Source of the DNA: Pseudomonadota bacterium
GTDB taxonomy: Bacteria; Pseudomonadota; Gammaproteobacteria; Enterobacterales; Enterobacteriaceae
Length of the DNA stretch: 64,000 bases
Assembly (NCBI GenBank): GCA_018261615.1
Contig: JAGTSE010000004.1
Span: 88,952-152,951 of the forward strand
Direction of reading: 5' to 3'
Shown: piece by piece, positions 10,989-20,252 of the stretch
Layout: every line of letters starts with the position of its first letter
Numbering within the stretch: position 1 is the stretch's first letter
Program-made: the position numbers and the translations under genes
The notes under the pieces: model-generated
What the model was told of the DNA's origin: nothing
The model's input: the letters and a program-made list of their open reading frames with translations, nothing else
Databases searched by the model: none

Positions 10989-12005
10989 ATGCAAAAAAAA
11001 TCTATTTACGTTGCTTATACCGGCGGTACCATCGGTATGCAACGCTCAGAACACGGTTATGTGCCGGTTTCCGGCCACCTGCAACGTCAACTGGCGCTGA
11101 TGCCGGAGTTCCATCGTCCCGAGATGCCGGATTTTACCATTCACGAATATGCCCCGCTGATGGATTCTTCTGATATGACGCCGGAAGACTGGCAGCATAT
11201 TGCTGACGATGTAAAAACGCATTACGACAAGTACGACGGTTTTGTCATTCTGCACGGCACAGACACCATGGCGTACACCGCGTCAGCACTGTCGTTTATG
11301 CTGGAAAATCTTGGTAAGCCAGTAATTGTGACAGGGTCACAAATCCCACTCGCCGAACTTCGCTCCGACGGACAAATTAATCTGCTGAACGCGCTGTATG
11401 TGGCGGCAAACTTCCCGATTAACGAAGTGACGCTGTTCTTCAACAATCGTCTCTATCGCGGCAACCGCACCACCAAAGCGCATGCGGACGGTTTTGATGC
11501 TTTCGCTTCGCCGAATCTGCCGCCGCTGCTGGAAGCCGGTATTCACATTCGCCGCCTCAATACGCCGCCTGCACCGCACACGGTGGGAGAGTTGATCGTG
11601 CATCCTATCACCCCGCAACCGATTGGCGTGGTGACGATTTATCCGGGGATCTCCGCCGATGTGGTACGTAACTTCCTGCTTCAGCCGGTAAAAGCATTGA
11701 TTCTACGCTCCTATGGCGTGGGAAATGCGCCGCAAAACGGCGAGTTCCTGAAAGCCTTGCAGGATGCCAGCGCGCGCGGCATCGTGGTGGTTAACCTGAC
11801 GCAATGTATGTCCGGCAAGGTGAATATGGGCGGCTACGCTACCGGTAACGCTCTCGCCCACGCCGGGGTGATTGGCGGCGCGGATATGACCGTCGAAGCC
11901 ACGCTGACTAAACTGCACTACCTGCTGAGCCAGCAGCTTGATGCGGACGCTATACGTACCGCCATGATGCAAAATTTGCGCGGTGAACTGACGCCGGATG
12001 AGTGA
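10989..12005 (+). CDS. ansA: L-asparaginase I (cytoplasmic)
   Basis: A 338-residue type I asparaginase that hydrolyses asparagine to aspartate and ammonium. There is no signal peptide, consistent with the low-affinity cytoplasmic enzyme. The nucleophile motif YTGGTIGM is near the N-terminus, and the second Thr-Asp motif LHGTDTMAYT near residue 90. The stop codon lies ten bases before the pncA start, so ansA and pncA form an operon as in E. coli. Confidence 0.97.
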   Translation: MQKKSIYVAYTGGTIGMQRSEHGYVPVSGHLQRQLALMPEFHRPEMPDFTIHEYAPLMDSSDMTPEDWQHIADDVKTHYDKYDGFVILHGTDTMAYTASALSFMLENLGKPVIVTGSQIPLAELRSDGQINLLNALYVAANFPINEVTLFFNNRLYRGNRTTKAHADGFDAFASPNLPPLLEAGIHIRRLNTPPAPHTVGELIVHPITPQPIGVVTIYPGISADVVRNFLLQPVKALILRSYGVGNAPQNGEFLKALQDASARGIVVVNLTQCMSGKVNMGGYATGNALAHAGVIGGADMTVEATLTKLHYLLSQQLDADAIRTAMMQNLRGELTPDE

Positions 12006-12015
12006 GGAGGTTTGT

Positions 12016-12657
12016 ATGACGCAACGGGCTCTACTGTTGGTCGATATCCAGAATGATTTTTGCGCCGGCGGTGCGCTGACCGTGGCCGAAGGCGACAGCA
12101 TCGTGGATATTGCTAATACCTTGATCGACTGGTGCAAAACACGCGGCGATGCGGTACTGGCAAGCCAGGACTGGCACCCCGCCAATCACGGCAGCTTTGC
12201 CAGCCAGCACGGGGTTGCGCCGTTCAGTACCGGCGAGCTGGACGGCTTAGCGCAAACCTTCTGGCCGGATCACTGTGTGCAGAACAGTGACGGTGCGGCG
12301 CTGCACCCGCTGCTGAATCAGCAGGCAATTGATGAAGTGTTCCGCAAAGGCGAAGATCCGAAGATCGACAGTTACAGCGCGTTTTTCGATAACGATCACC
12401 GCAAAGCTACGGCGCTGCACGGCTGGCTGCAACAGCACGGTATTCGCGAGGTTATCGTGCTGGGGCTGGCCACCGACTACTGCGTCAAATTCAGCGTGCT
12501 GGATGCGTTGCAGCTGGGCTACGAGGTCAGCGTGATCACCGACGGCTGCCGGGGTGTCAATATCCAGCCGCAGGACAGCACGCAGGCATTTATGGAGATG
12601 GCGGTAGAAGGCGCCACGCTCTATACACTGGCGGACTGGCAGGAAACACACGCCTGA
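12016..12657 (+). CDS. pncA: Nicotinamidase
   Basis: PncA deamidates nicotinamide to nicotinate in NAD salvage and also activates pyrazinamide. It has 213 residues, the E. coli length. The isochorismatase-fold catalytic triad is visible: Asp10 in LLLVDIQNDF, the Lys in FRKGEDPK, and the Cys in GLATDYCVKF near residue 156. The ATG at 12016 follows GAGGAGG with good spacing. It is the second gene of the ansA-pncA unit. Confidence 0.96.
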   Translation: MTQRALLLVDIQNDFCAGGALTVAEGDSIVDIANTLIDWCKTRGDAVLASQDWHPANHGSFASQHGVAPFSTGELDGLAQTFWPDHCVQNSDGAALHPLLNQQAIDEVFRKGEDPKIDSYSAFFDNDHRKATALHGWLQQHGIREVIVLGLATDYCVKFSVLDALQLGYEVSVITDGCRGVNIQPQDSTQAFMEMAVEGATLYTLADWQETHA

Positions 12658-12664
12658 GGGAAAG

Positions 12665-12694
12665 AGCCGGACGGCGGCTATTGTCTGTCCGGCT
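12665..12694. terminator. Hairpin between convergent pncA and yeaC
   Basis: Stem AGCCGGAC/GTCCGGCT with a 14-base loop, eight bases after the pncA stop. It lacks a T-run, so it may be a REP-like mRNA-stabilizing structure more than a strict intrinsic terminator. Confidence 0.6.
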
Positions 12695-12747
12695 TACCAT
12701 TTTACAGGCCAGATAAGGCAAAGCCGCCCTCCAGCATCGCACGGCGC

Positions 12748-13023
12748 TTATGACTTGAACGTCGCTATCGGCTTCGGCGCAATGCCGAAATCCTCTTTCA
12801 ACTGCTGCTTACTTTTCATCACCATCTGCCCGTTGGTGTCGATGGTCATGTGCTGCGCCTGCGTATTATTGCGCGCCTGCCATAGCATCACCAGTTGCAG
12901 GCTGTTCTCTTTTTGCTCCGGCGTCAGCGCCACGCCGTCTGGCCATTTACCTAATTCGACAGCCGTCGCCAGTCGCTGATAGATCTCCGGAGTCATACTG
13001 TTAACAATTTGTTCGAGATCCAT
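12748..13023 (-). CDS. yeaC: Conserved protein YeaC (DUF1315)
   Basis: A 91-residue soluble protein of the DUF1315 family, found next to msrB in enterobacteria. It has an amphipathic N-terminal helix region (MDLEQIVNSMTPEIYQRLA) and a C-terminus rich in Lys and Pro. Function is unknown. The ATG at 13023 follows GGAGGTGAC; a longer frame upstream has no ribosome-binding site and would run into msrB. It lies 38 bases after the msrB stop, so both are probably co-transcribed. Confidence 0.92.
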   Translation of the reverse strand: MDLEQIVNSMTPEIYQRLATAVELGKWPDGVALTPEQKENSLQLVMLWQARNNTQAQHMTIDTNGQMVMKSKQQLKEDFGIAPKPIATFKS

Positions 13024-13061
13024 ATTAGTCACCTCCGTGGAATAATAGCTGAATCGATTTT

Positions 13062-13475
13062 TCAACCGTGAGTCCGGGTACCGTCTTCATCATCCGTGAA
13101 ACTCAGCGAGGCGGAGTTCACGCAATAACGCTCCCCGGTCGGCTGCGGGCCGTCCGGGAAGACATGGCCCAGATGCGCATCACATTTCCCACAGCGAATT
13201 TCTATGCGCTGCATACCGTGGGAATAGTCATTGATGTAGCGGATCGCGTCTTCGCTTACCGGTTCGAAAAAACTCGGCCAGCCGCAGCCAGAATCATACT
13301 TAGTTTGAGAGTTGAACAGCGCAGCATCACACACCAGACAATGGTAAACGCCATCACGTTTGTTATGCAGCAGATGGCCCGTAAAAGGGGGTTCTGTGCC
13401 GTGATTTTGCGTCACGTAAAACTGCATTTCAGTCAAATCTTTCTTCAGGTCGTCTTCGGAGGAATTCTTCGGCAT
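13062..13475 (-). CDS. msrB: Peptide methionine (R)-S-oxide reductase
   Basis: MsrB reduces methionine-R-sulfoxide in proteins. It has 137 residues. Two CxxC pairs (CLVC near residue 46 and CGKC near residue 95) form the structural zinc site, and the catalytic Cys sits in RYCVNSASL near residue 118. The ATG at 13475 gives the family start [14 protein letters not shown]. The gene diverges from gapA across a 340-base control region, as in E. coli. Confidence 0.96.
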   Translation of the reverse strand: MPKNSSEDDLKKDLTEMQFYVTQNHGTEPPFTGHLLHNKRDGVYHCLVCDAALFNSQTKYDSGCGWPSFFEPVSEDAIRYINDYSHGMQRIEIRCGKCDAHLGHVFPDGPQPTGERYCVNSASLSFTDDEDGTRTHG

Positions 13476-14814
<1,339 letters not shown>

Positions 14815-14836
14815 GTTGAGATGAGAACATGATCTG

Positions 14837-14867
14837 AAAGAGCGACCTCGGTCGCTCTTTTTTTTGT
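14837..14867 (+). terminator. gapA terminator
   Basis: Stem AAAGAGCGACC/GGTCGCTCTTT with a two-base loop and a run of eight or more T residues, placed 22 bases after the gapA stop. Read-through into yeaD is possible. Confidence 0.93.
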
Positions 14868-14890
14868 TTTCAAGACAGAGGATTGCGTTA

Positions 14891-15775
14891 ATGATTACAA
14901 AAATTTTTGCACTTCCGGTACTCGAAAAAATTACCCCAACGCTTACCCGCCGTAAAATGGACGAACTGGATGTGTTAGTCGTTGAACATCCGCAAGTTAA
15001 AGCAGCCTTTACCTTACAGGGCGCACATCTGCTCTGCTGGAAACCGCAGAGCGAGCCGGAAGTCTTGTGGCTGAGCGGCAACACCCCGTTTAAAAATGGC
15101 ATCGCAATCCGTGGCGGTATCCCGGTGTGCTGGCCCTGGTTTGGCCCGGCAAAACAGCAAGGGCTACCTGCGCACGGTTTTGCACGCAATCTGCCGTGGA
15201 CGCTGAAAGCGCATAATGAAGATGCAAACGGAGTGGTGCTGACTTTTGAACTGCAAAGCAGCGATGCCTCGCGCAAATTCTGGCCGCACGACTTTACCTT
15301 GTATGCACGTTATAAACTTGGCGCGACCTGTGAAATTGAGCTGGAAGCCCACGGTGAGTTTGAAACTACCTCTGCCTTGCACACCTACTTCAACGTTGGT
15401 GATATCGCTGCAGTGAAAGTGAGCGGCCTGGGCGATCGCTTTATCGATAAAGTGAATGACGCAAAAGAAGATGTGCTGGCCGATGGCGTACAGACCTTCC
15501 CGGATCGAACCGATCGCGTCTATCTGAACGCTGAAGGTTGCAGCCTGATTCATGATGCCGCGCTGAACCGCACGATTGAAGTGACCCACAGCCATAACGC
15601 CAACGTAGTGGCATGGAACCCGGGCCCGGCGCTCTCTGTCAGCATGGCCGACATGCCGGACGATGGCTATAAAACCTTTGTCTGCGTGGAATCGGTCAAT
15701 GCGACCGTAGCGCAAAAAGCGACCGCCGAAAAACCGTCCCGCCTCGCGCAGAACATCCGCGTGGTTAAACGCTGA
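14891..15775 (+). CDS. yeaD: Glucose-6-phosphate 1-epimerase-like protein YeaD
   Basis: A 294-residue aldose-1-epimerase-fold protein acting on hexose 6-phosphates (D-hexose-6-phosphate mutarotase family). It has the galactose-mutarotase-like beta-sandwich with family motifs IRGGIPVCWPWFGP near residue 75, ALHTYFNVGD with a catalytic His near residue 160, and WNPGP near the C-terminus. The ATG at 14891 follows AGAGGA; the frame upstream overlaps the gapA terminator. It follows gapA as in E. coli, fitting a role in sugar-phosphate metabolism. Confidence 0.94.
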   Translation: MITKIFALPVLEKITPTLTRRKMDELDVLVVEHPQVKAAFTLQGAHLLCWKPQSEPEVLWLSGNTPFKNGIAIRGGIPVCWPWFGPAKQQGLPAHGFARNLPWTLKAHNEDANGVVLTFELQSSDASRKFWPHDFTLYARYKLGATCEIELEAHGEFETTSALHTYFNVGDIAAVKVSGLGDRFIDKVNDAKEDVLADGVQTFPDRTDRVYLNAEGCSLIHDAALNRTIEVTHSHNANVVAWNPGPALSVSMADMPDDGYKTFVCVESVNATVAQKATAEKPSRLAQNIRVVKR

Positions 15776-15785
15776 TCCGCTGCCT

Positions 15786-15807
15786 ACCCTCTCCCGCCGG
15801 AGAGGGT
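15786..15807. terminator. Hairpin between convergent yeaD and yeaE
   Basis: Stem ACCCTCTCC/GGAGAGGGT with a four-base loop between the two 3' ends. There is no long T-run, but the placement suggests a shared transcription end. Confidence 0.6.
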
Positions 15808-15819
15808 TAAAACGCGTTA

Positions 15820-16677
15820 TTACACAACATCAAGCGGCATTTTACGGTTGGGCGCCGGAAACGCGTTATCGAGTCGCGCCAAATCGTCCGCACTGAGTAC
15901 GATTTTCAACGCTGCCGCATTTTCCTCAACGTGCGCCACGCTCGCCGCTTTGGGAATTGCCATCACTCCCTTATGGCTGATGACCCAAGCCAGCAGAATT
16001 TGCGCCGCGCTGGCGCGATGCGCATGGGCGAGATCCTGCACCACACGGCTTTCCAGTAAACCCTCTCGCAGACGCCCGGCCTGCGCCAGCGGGCAATACG
16101 CCATGACAGGCATCGCCTGTCGCTGGCACCAGGGCAGTAAATCGAATTCAATCCCACGGGAACCGAGGTGATACAACACCTGATCGGTAGCACAGGCCTT
16201 GCCGCCGCTGATGCAGGAAAGTTCCTGCATATCGTGGTAATCGAGGTTAGAGACGCCCCAGCGGCGGATTTTGTCCTGCTGCATCAGCGTTTCCATCACC
16301 TCGACAGTTTCGGCAAGAGAGTAGTTGCCGCGCCAGTGCAGCAGATAGAGATCGAGTGCATTGGTTTTCAGGCGACGTAAGCTCGCTTCACAGGCTGCGA
16401 TCGCTTTTTTGCCAGTCGCATTCCACGGATAGACTTTAGAGACCAGAAACACCTTATCGCGCAAACCGCCCTGTAATGCTTCGCCGACCACCTCTTCAGC
16501 GCCACCTTCCGCGTACATTTCAGCGGTATCAATCAGCGTCAGCCCCAGATCGATGCCCGCACGGAGCGCATCCACTTCTTTTGTCCGCGCATGTGAATTT
16601 TCGCCCATATACCAGGTGCCCTGGCCGATCGCGGGTAGCGTTGCGTTACCGGTAAAAACGATGTTTTTCTCTGCCAT
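15820..16677 (-). CDS. yeaE: Aldo-keto reductase YeaE (methylglyoxal reductase)
   Basis: A 285-residue aldo-keto reductase that reduces methylglyoxal to acetol with NADPH in E. coli. AKR motifs are present: the Asp-Tyr region LIDTAEMYAEGGAEE near residue 47, KVYPWNA with the catalytic Lys, and LHWRGNYS with the catalytic His. The ATG at 16677 starts MAEKNIVF; an in-frame extension upstream is not supported. It lies downstream of mipA on the same strand, separated by a terminator-like hairpin. Confidence 0.94.
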   Translation of the reverse strand: MAEKNIVFTGNATLPAIGQGTWYMGENSHARTKEVDALRAGIDLGLTLIDTAEMYAEGGAEEVVGEALQGGLRDKVFLVSKVYPWNATGKKAIAACEASLRRLKTNALDLYLLHWRGNYSLAETVEVMETLMQQDKIRRWGVSNLDYHDMQELSCISGGKACATDQVLYHLGSRGIEFDLLPWCQRQAMPVMAYCPLAQAGRLREGLLESRVVQDLAHAHRASAAQILLAWVISHKGVMAIPKAASVAHVEENAAALKIVLSADDLARLDNAFPAPNRKMPLDVV

Positions 16678-16712
16678 TTTCTCCCTCTGCGATAAATGCA
16701 CCACCGTAAAAC

Positions 16713-16738
16713 AAAACAGGGCCAAAGGCCCTGTTTTG
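16713..16738 (-). terminator. mipA terminator
   Basis: Stem AAAACAGGGCC/GGCCCTGTTTT with a three-base loop, between the mipA stop and the yeaE start. On the minus strand the 3' arm ends in TTTT, so mipA transcription probably ends or attenuates here. Confidence 0.8.
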
Positions 16739-16768
16739 ATGCACAGATTGCGCTATTCAAATGCACAA

Positions 16769-17515
16769 TCAGAAGCGGTAGGTCACGCCCGTGAATAACA
16801 AGCCAGTCCAGGATTTATCCACCATTGGGCTGTCTTTAATTTCATTCGACAAATGGGTATAGCGACTACTGCCGTAGATGCTCCAGCTATCGGTCAGGCG
16901 GTAGCTGACGCTCAGCTCAAGATACGGGTTCCAGCTGCTGCCTGGATCGTAGCTGTTTAAACCACTGCGACGCGCTTCAGAAGCCGAGACGCCATAATAG
17001 TAGTCGTTCTGGTTGTTGCTATTCCACTCAACGCCAATCCCCGGCGTCACCGTCAGACCGCCGTTGTGGTACGCGTACAACCACGCGGCATCCCAAGTGA
17101 TGCCGTTGCTGTTATCCAGCACATCGCCAGCAAGTGTGGTACGCAGAAAACCATATGGCGTATTATGAATATACGACAGCCCCGCCATCATAGTCGCATT
17201 ACGGCGATCTAGCTGGCGTAACTGATTGTTATTACTATCTTTTGGTTTAAATCGCAACGGCGAGTAATAGGCCGTAATTGACAGCTTATCCGCATCATCA
17301 TTCCACAGATAGTAGCCGCCACCAATGCCACGAAACCAGAAATCATCGCCTTCATAGGTGATAACCGGAATGGGCAGTACATCCCTGTCATACTGTTTGT
17401 ACGGCATTTCCACGACGCCGACACCAGCGCCCAGGGAAAAGGTATTTTCTGCATTCGCCGCAAAAGCGGAACCAGCAGTCAGCACACCCAGTGCCAGGAG
17501 TTTGAGTTCGGTCAC
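16769..17515 (-). CDS. mipA: MltA-interacting outer membrane protein MipA
   Basis: A 248-residue outer membrane scaffold protein that in E. coli links the lytic transglycosylase MltA to PBP1B. The signal peptide MTELKLLALGVLTAGSAFA is clear. The mature protein is a beta-barrel of the MipA/OmpV family ending in the outer membrane signature with terminal Phe (TGVTYRF). The length equals E. coli MipA. It diverges from the dlt-like operon, another envelope module. Confidence 0.95.
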   Translation of the reverse strand: MTELKLLALGVLTAGSAFAANAENTFSLGAGVGVVEMPYKQYDRDVLPIPVITYEGDDFWFRGIGGGYYLWNDDADKLSITAYYSPLRFKPKDSNNNQLRQLDRRNATMMAGLSYIHNTPYGFLRTTLAGDVLDNSNGITWDAAWLYAYHNGGLTVTPGIGVEWNSNNQNDYYYGVSASEARRSGLNSYDPGSSWNPYLELSVSYRLTDSWSIYGSSRYTHLSNEIKDSPMVDKSWTGLLFTGVTYRF

Positions 17516-17867
17516 AGTCCTTTCTTTCCTGTAGTCAAATAATTGGCGCTAGAAGTTTAACCGCCCACGACATCCTACCCAAATTTTTTTACCTGAACAT
17601 TACAAAAAAGGCGCTAATTGTTCAAAGCACCTCACTTGGTGTATCCTGCGCGGCCAAACACTGCCGCGCCTTGCTCAGCAAAACTGCGGTGTGCCGTTTC
17701 TGAAATGGCTGCTGATAAATAACGCGCTGTACATACTGTTACACGGCAATACTCATCATTCTTCTGTGGCTGGTATATAGTGTCGCGGAAACAAAATTCA
17801 CTGTAACAGTGACGTTAAGAGATAACAATTTTGAAACATAAGAACATCAAGTAATTTCACGTTTATA
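17516..17867. promoter_or_regulatory. mipA-dltD divergent region with palindromic operator candidate
   Basis: A 352-base gene-free region between two divergent envelope genes. It contains a perfect short palindrome TCACTGTAACAGTGA at 17798-17812, about 55 bases before the dltD start. A TATAGT hexamer at about 17775 could be a -10 element, placing the palindrome near +10 to +25, a typical repressor position. No PhoP-box direct repeat was found by eye. Confidence 0.45.
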
Positions 17868-19004
17868 ATGAAAATCAAAAATACTTTTGGCCTACATTTC
17901 CTGATGGCACTTCTTGCTGTCCTGTTCCTTTGTATTCATCCGCTGATGAGTAGTTATGCGCCACCGCTTAAATTCCAACCGTTGATTGAATCTATGGATG
18001 GAACGACAAAAGAGCAGGCGGAAAAAATAGCGACTATTTCCCATGCCTTACAGGGCAATGCGATTTTTTTCATTGGCGCATCGGAGGTGGCCACCTCCAA
18101 AGATGAACCTTACGCTGTATATAATTATCTGAATAATGATTTGCATCGTAATGTAGTTGCATTTGGCGACAGTTTTGATGATAGCATCACCCATTTTCTT
18201 CTGCTGTCACGCTTTAAAAATTCCCTTAACGCAAACAGCAAAGTGGTTTTACTGCTGGCCCCCGACAGCTTTTATTCTACTGGTGTACCTCCCACTATTT
18301 TCGCTAACAATTTCCCGGCGCCCGTGTTTAATCCATTAATGCAGGATGAACAGACACGCCCATTTTTGGTCAATTACTTACGCAAAATAGATAAAAAACA
18401 AACCAGCCATTTAACGTTTGAACAAATGAAAATCTCTGGCTGGGACCTGGACAATATCTGGCAAGAAGTGAGTTATGAGTTTGCCCGGTTCTGCACGCTG
18501 ATAAAAAACGACTGGCTGGCGATGCTGCACATTGTCCCCTCGCCTGCGCAGCCCTGGCCGGTGCAATCTGCCGTCGCCATCACGCCGGACTGGGAACGCG
18601 AACTGGCGCATGCCCGCAAACTGAACGAGGTGCGTCAGGAAAGTGCCGACACCTTGTGGATGGATAAAACTGTCTATGAGCCGGGCGAAAAACCGGAAGT
18701 GTGGGACGACTCGCCCGTTGAACCCGAACAAATGAAAGCGTTTCGCGCCATGATCCAGTTACTGAAAGAGCATCATGTGCAGGTGGTGGTTATTATCGAT
18801 GCAATTAACCGGCGCGCGGTGCAAAACCCTGAACTCGTCCAGCCCGCAGTAACACAGACGACGGCCATCCTGAAAGAAAATCAGATCCCGTATCTGGATA
18901 TGTATTCAATGCCCTATCAGGACGGCTGGAACTGGGATCGCCTGCATCCTACCGATCTCGCATGGATCCCCATGGACCGCTTTATCATTGAGAGTTTTAA
19001 ATGA
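17868..19004 (+). CDS. dltD: DltD-like D-alanyl (acyl) transfer protein
   Basis: A 378-residue DltD-family protein. The N-terminal hydrophobic segment at residues 8-28 (membrane anchor or uncleaved signal) is followed by a periplasmic SGNH-like domain. The catalytic Ser is probably Ser72 in FFIGASEVATS (canonical GSSE), with the partner Asp357/His360 in WNWDRLHPTDLAW. In Firmicutes DltD moves D-alanine onto teichoic acids; here the acceptor must be something else in a Gram-negative envelope and is unknown. The stop overlaps the start of the dltX microgene (ATGA). It is the first gene of a dltDXBAC operon absent from E. coli K-12 at this site. The family call is strong, the substrate is inference. 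Confidence 0.88.
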   Translation: MKIKNTFGLHFLMALLAVLFLCIHPLMSSYAPPLKFQPLIESMDGTTKEQAEKIATISHALQGNAIFFIGASEVATSKDEPYAVYNYLNNDLHRNVVAFGDSFDDSITHFLLLSRFKNSLNANSKVVLLLAPDSFYSTGVPPTIFANNFPAPVFNPLMQDEQTRPFLVNYLRKIDKKQTSHLTFEQMKISGWDLDNIWQEVSYEFARFCTLIKNDWLAMLHIVPSPAQPWPVQSAVAITPDWERELAHARKLNEVRQESADTLWMDKTVYEPGEKPEVWDDSPVEPEQMKAFRAMIQLLKEHHVQVVVIIDAINRRAVQNPELVQPAVTQTTAILKENQIPYLDMYSMPYQDGWNWDRLHPTDLAWIPMDRFIIESFK

Positions 19005-19123
19005 TGAAATACGCTATTCGCCTGTTTTTCCTTTACCTCTTACTGGCGGTCACCATTATCGCGTGGTCCTCTGTTGATGAAAGCATGAATTTAAAAGTGC
19101 ACTTTGAATATCAAAAGTTCTGA
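19001..19123 (+). CDS. dltX: DltX-like single-pass microprotein
   Basis: A 40-residue protein too short for most gene callers. It starts at ATGATG overlapping the dltD stop and ends seven bases before dltB. Residues 5-24 form one hydrophobic helix (AIRLFFLYLLLAVTIIAW). The C-terminus is FEYQKF, which fits F-x-Y-x-x-F with the last Phe at the very end, the same pattern as Firmicutes DltX (for example FIYNEF). In Gram-positives that C-terminal Tyr is proposed to carry the D-alanyl group between DltB and DltD. Position inside a dlt operon, tight coupling and the C-terminal motif together support the call. Confidence 0.85.
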   Translation: MMKYAIRLFFLYLLLAVTIIAWSSVDESMNLKVHFEYQKF

Positions 19124-19130
19124 GGAATGA

Positions 19131-20252
19131 ATGATGTACAGCTCCGGATCCTTTTTCTTCTTTCTCTTTTCTTCGGCGTTACTGTTTGCGCTGGTTAACC
19201 GCGTGCTGCGTTACCGGTTAACTTATTTATCCGCTTTTTCCATGCTGGCGGCATTCGGCTGGGGATATATATTTCAGGGCGATTACATTGTCCCGGTTGC
19301 GGTTTTCCTCAGTTTTTATATCCTCGTGACCTTAAAAGAGAAAGGATGGTTAAAAACCTGGCAAGCGGTAAGTTTAACTCTGCTGCCTTTGTTCGCAGTG
19401 AAATTACATTTAAATAATCACTGGGGAATGATTGGCTTATCTTTTATGACCTTCCGTGCCATTGATGTCCTGCTCTACCGCAACAAAAAAGATAGCACCA
19501 ACATTTTGCATTACTTCTGTTACCTGTTTATGCCGTTTATTATTCTGGCCGGCCCGATGTATCGCTGGCGAACATGGATCACAGATATTAATAAACCGGT
19601 ATTTACGTTGACTCGTGAGCAATTTCTCATTGCCGCAGAACTCATTTTTACCGGCATTATCCAAAAATTCTTATTTGCCATGCTGATCGATAACCTGGTC
19701 ATTCAGTCGTGGAGCCATCGCCCGTTTACCTTAAGTGTTGGCTTTGTTATGTCGCTGGCCTATAGCGCCTACCTCTATTTTGATTTTGCCGGTTACAGCA
19801 ATATGGCGATCGGTGCCGCACGCTTGTTTGGTCTTAACATTCCGGCAAATTTCAATATGCCCATTCTGGCGAAAAATCCACAGGATTTCTGGCGCCGTTT
19901 CCATATCAGCCTCTCCGAGTGGTTGCGCGATGTGGTCTTTATGCCGATTTATATGAACTTAATGAAGCTCGACTTTTTCCGTCAGAACAAGACGCTGGCG
20001 CAGAATATCGGTATTTTCTGCACGCTGTTTTGTATGGGGGCATGGAACGGGCTCGAACGGCACTATGTCATTAGCGGCGCGTTGTTTGGCGCCATTTCAG
20101 TTGTACATAATATGTTGCAGTGGTCAGCAAAGCGCAGCCCGGCACTGAACCGTTGGTTGCAATACCCCGTGATGCTCTTTTTGGGACGCCTGTTAACGCT
20201 TGCAAGCGCTGCGGTATCCCTTTACATTTTTAGCGGAATGTCCCCCCTATGA
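19131..20252 (+). CDS. dltB: DltB-like MBOAT acyltransferase
   Basis: A 373-residue polytopic membrane-bound O-acyltransferase with about 10-11 predicted membrane segments. It would move the activated acyl group from carrier protein across the inner membrane. Family motifs: YLYFDFAGYSNMAIG near residues 214-228 and FWRRFHISLSEWLRD with His258. The motif normally reading G-x-WHG reads GAWNGLERHY, so Asn306 occupies the usual catalytic His position; another His lies five residues later (His311). The gene is preceded by GAGGAA and overlaps dltA by four bases (ATGA). Confidence 0.88.
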   Translation: MMYSSGSFFFFLFSSALLFALVNRVLRYRLTYLSAFSMLAAFGWGYIFQGDYIVPVAVFLSFYILVTLKEKGWLKTWQAVSLTLLPLFAVKLHLNNHWGMIGLSFMTFRAIDVLLYRNKKDSTNILHYFCYLFMPFIILAGPMYRWRTWITDINKPVFTLTREQFLIAAELIFTGIIQKFLFAMLIDNLVIQSWSHRPFTLSVGFVMSLAYSAYLYFDFAGYSNMAIGAARLFGLNIPANFNMPILAKNPQDFWRRFHISLSEWLRDVVFMPIYMNLMKLDFFRQNKTLAQNIGIFCTLFCMGAWNGLERHYVISGALFGAISVVHNMLQWSAKRSPALNRWLQYPVMLFLGRLLTLASAAVSLYIFSGMSPL

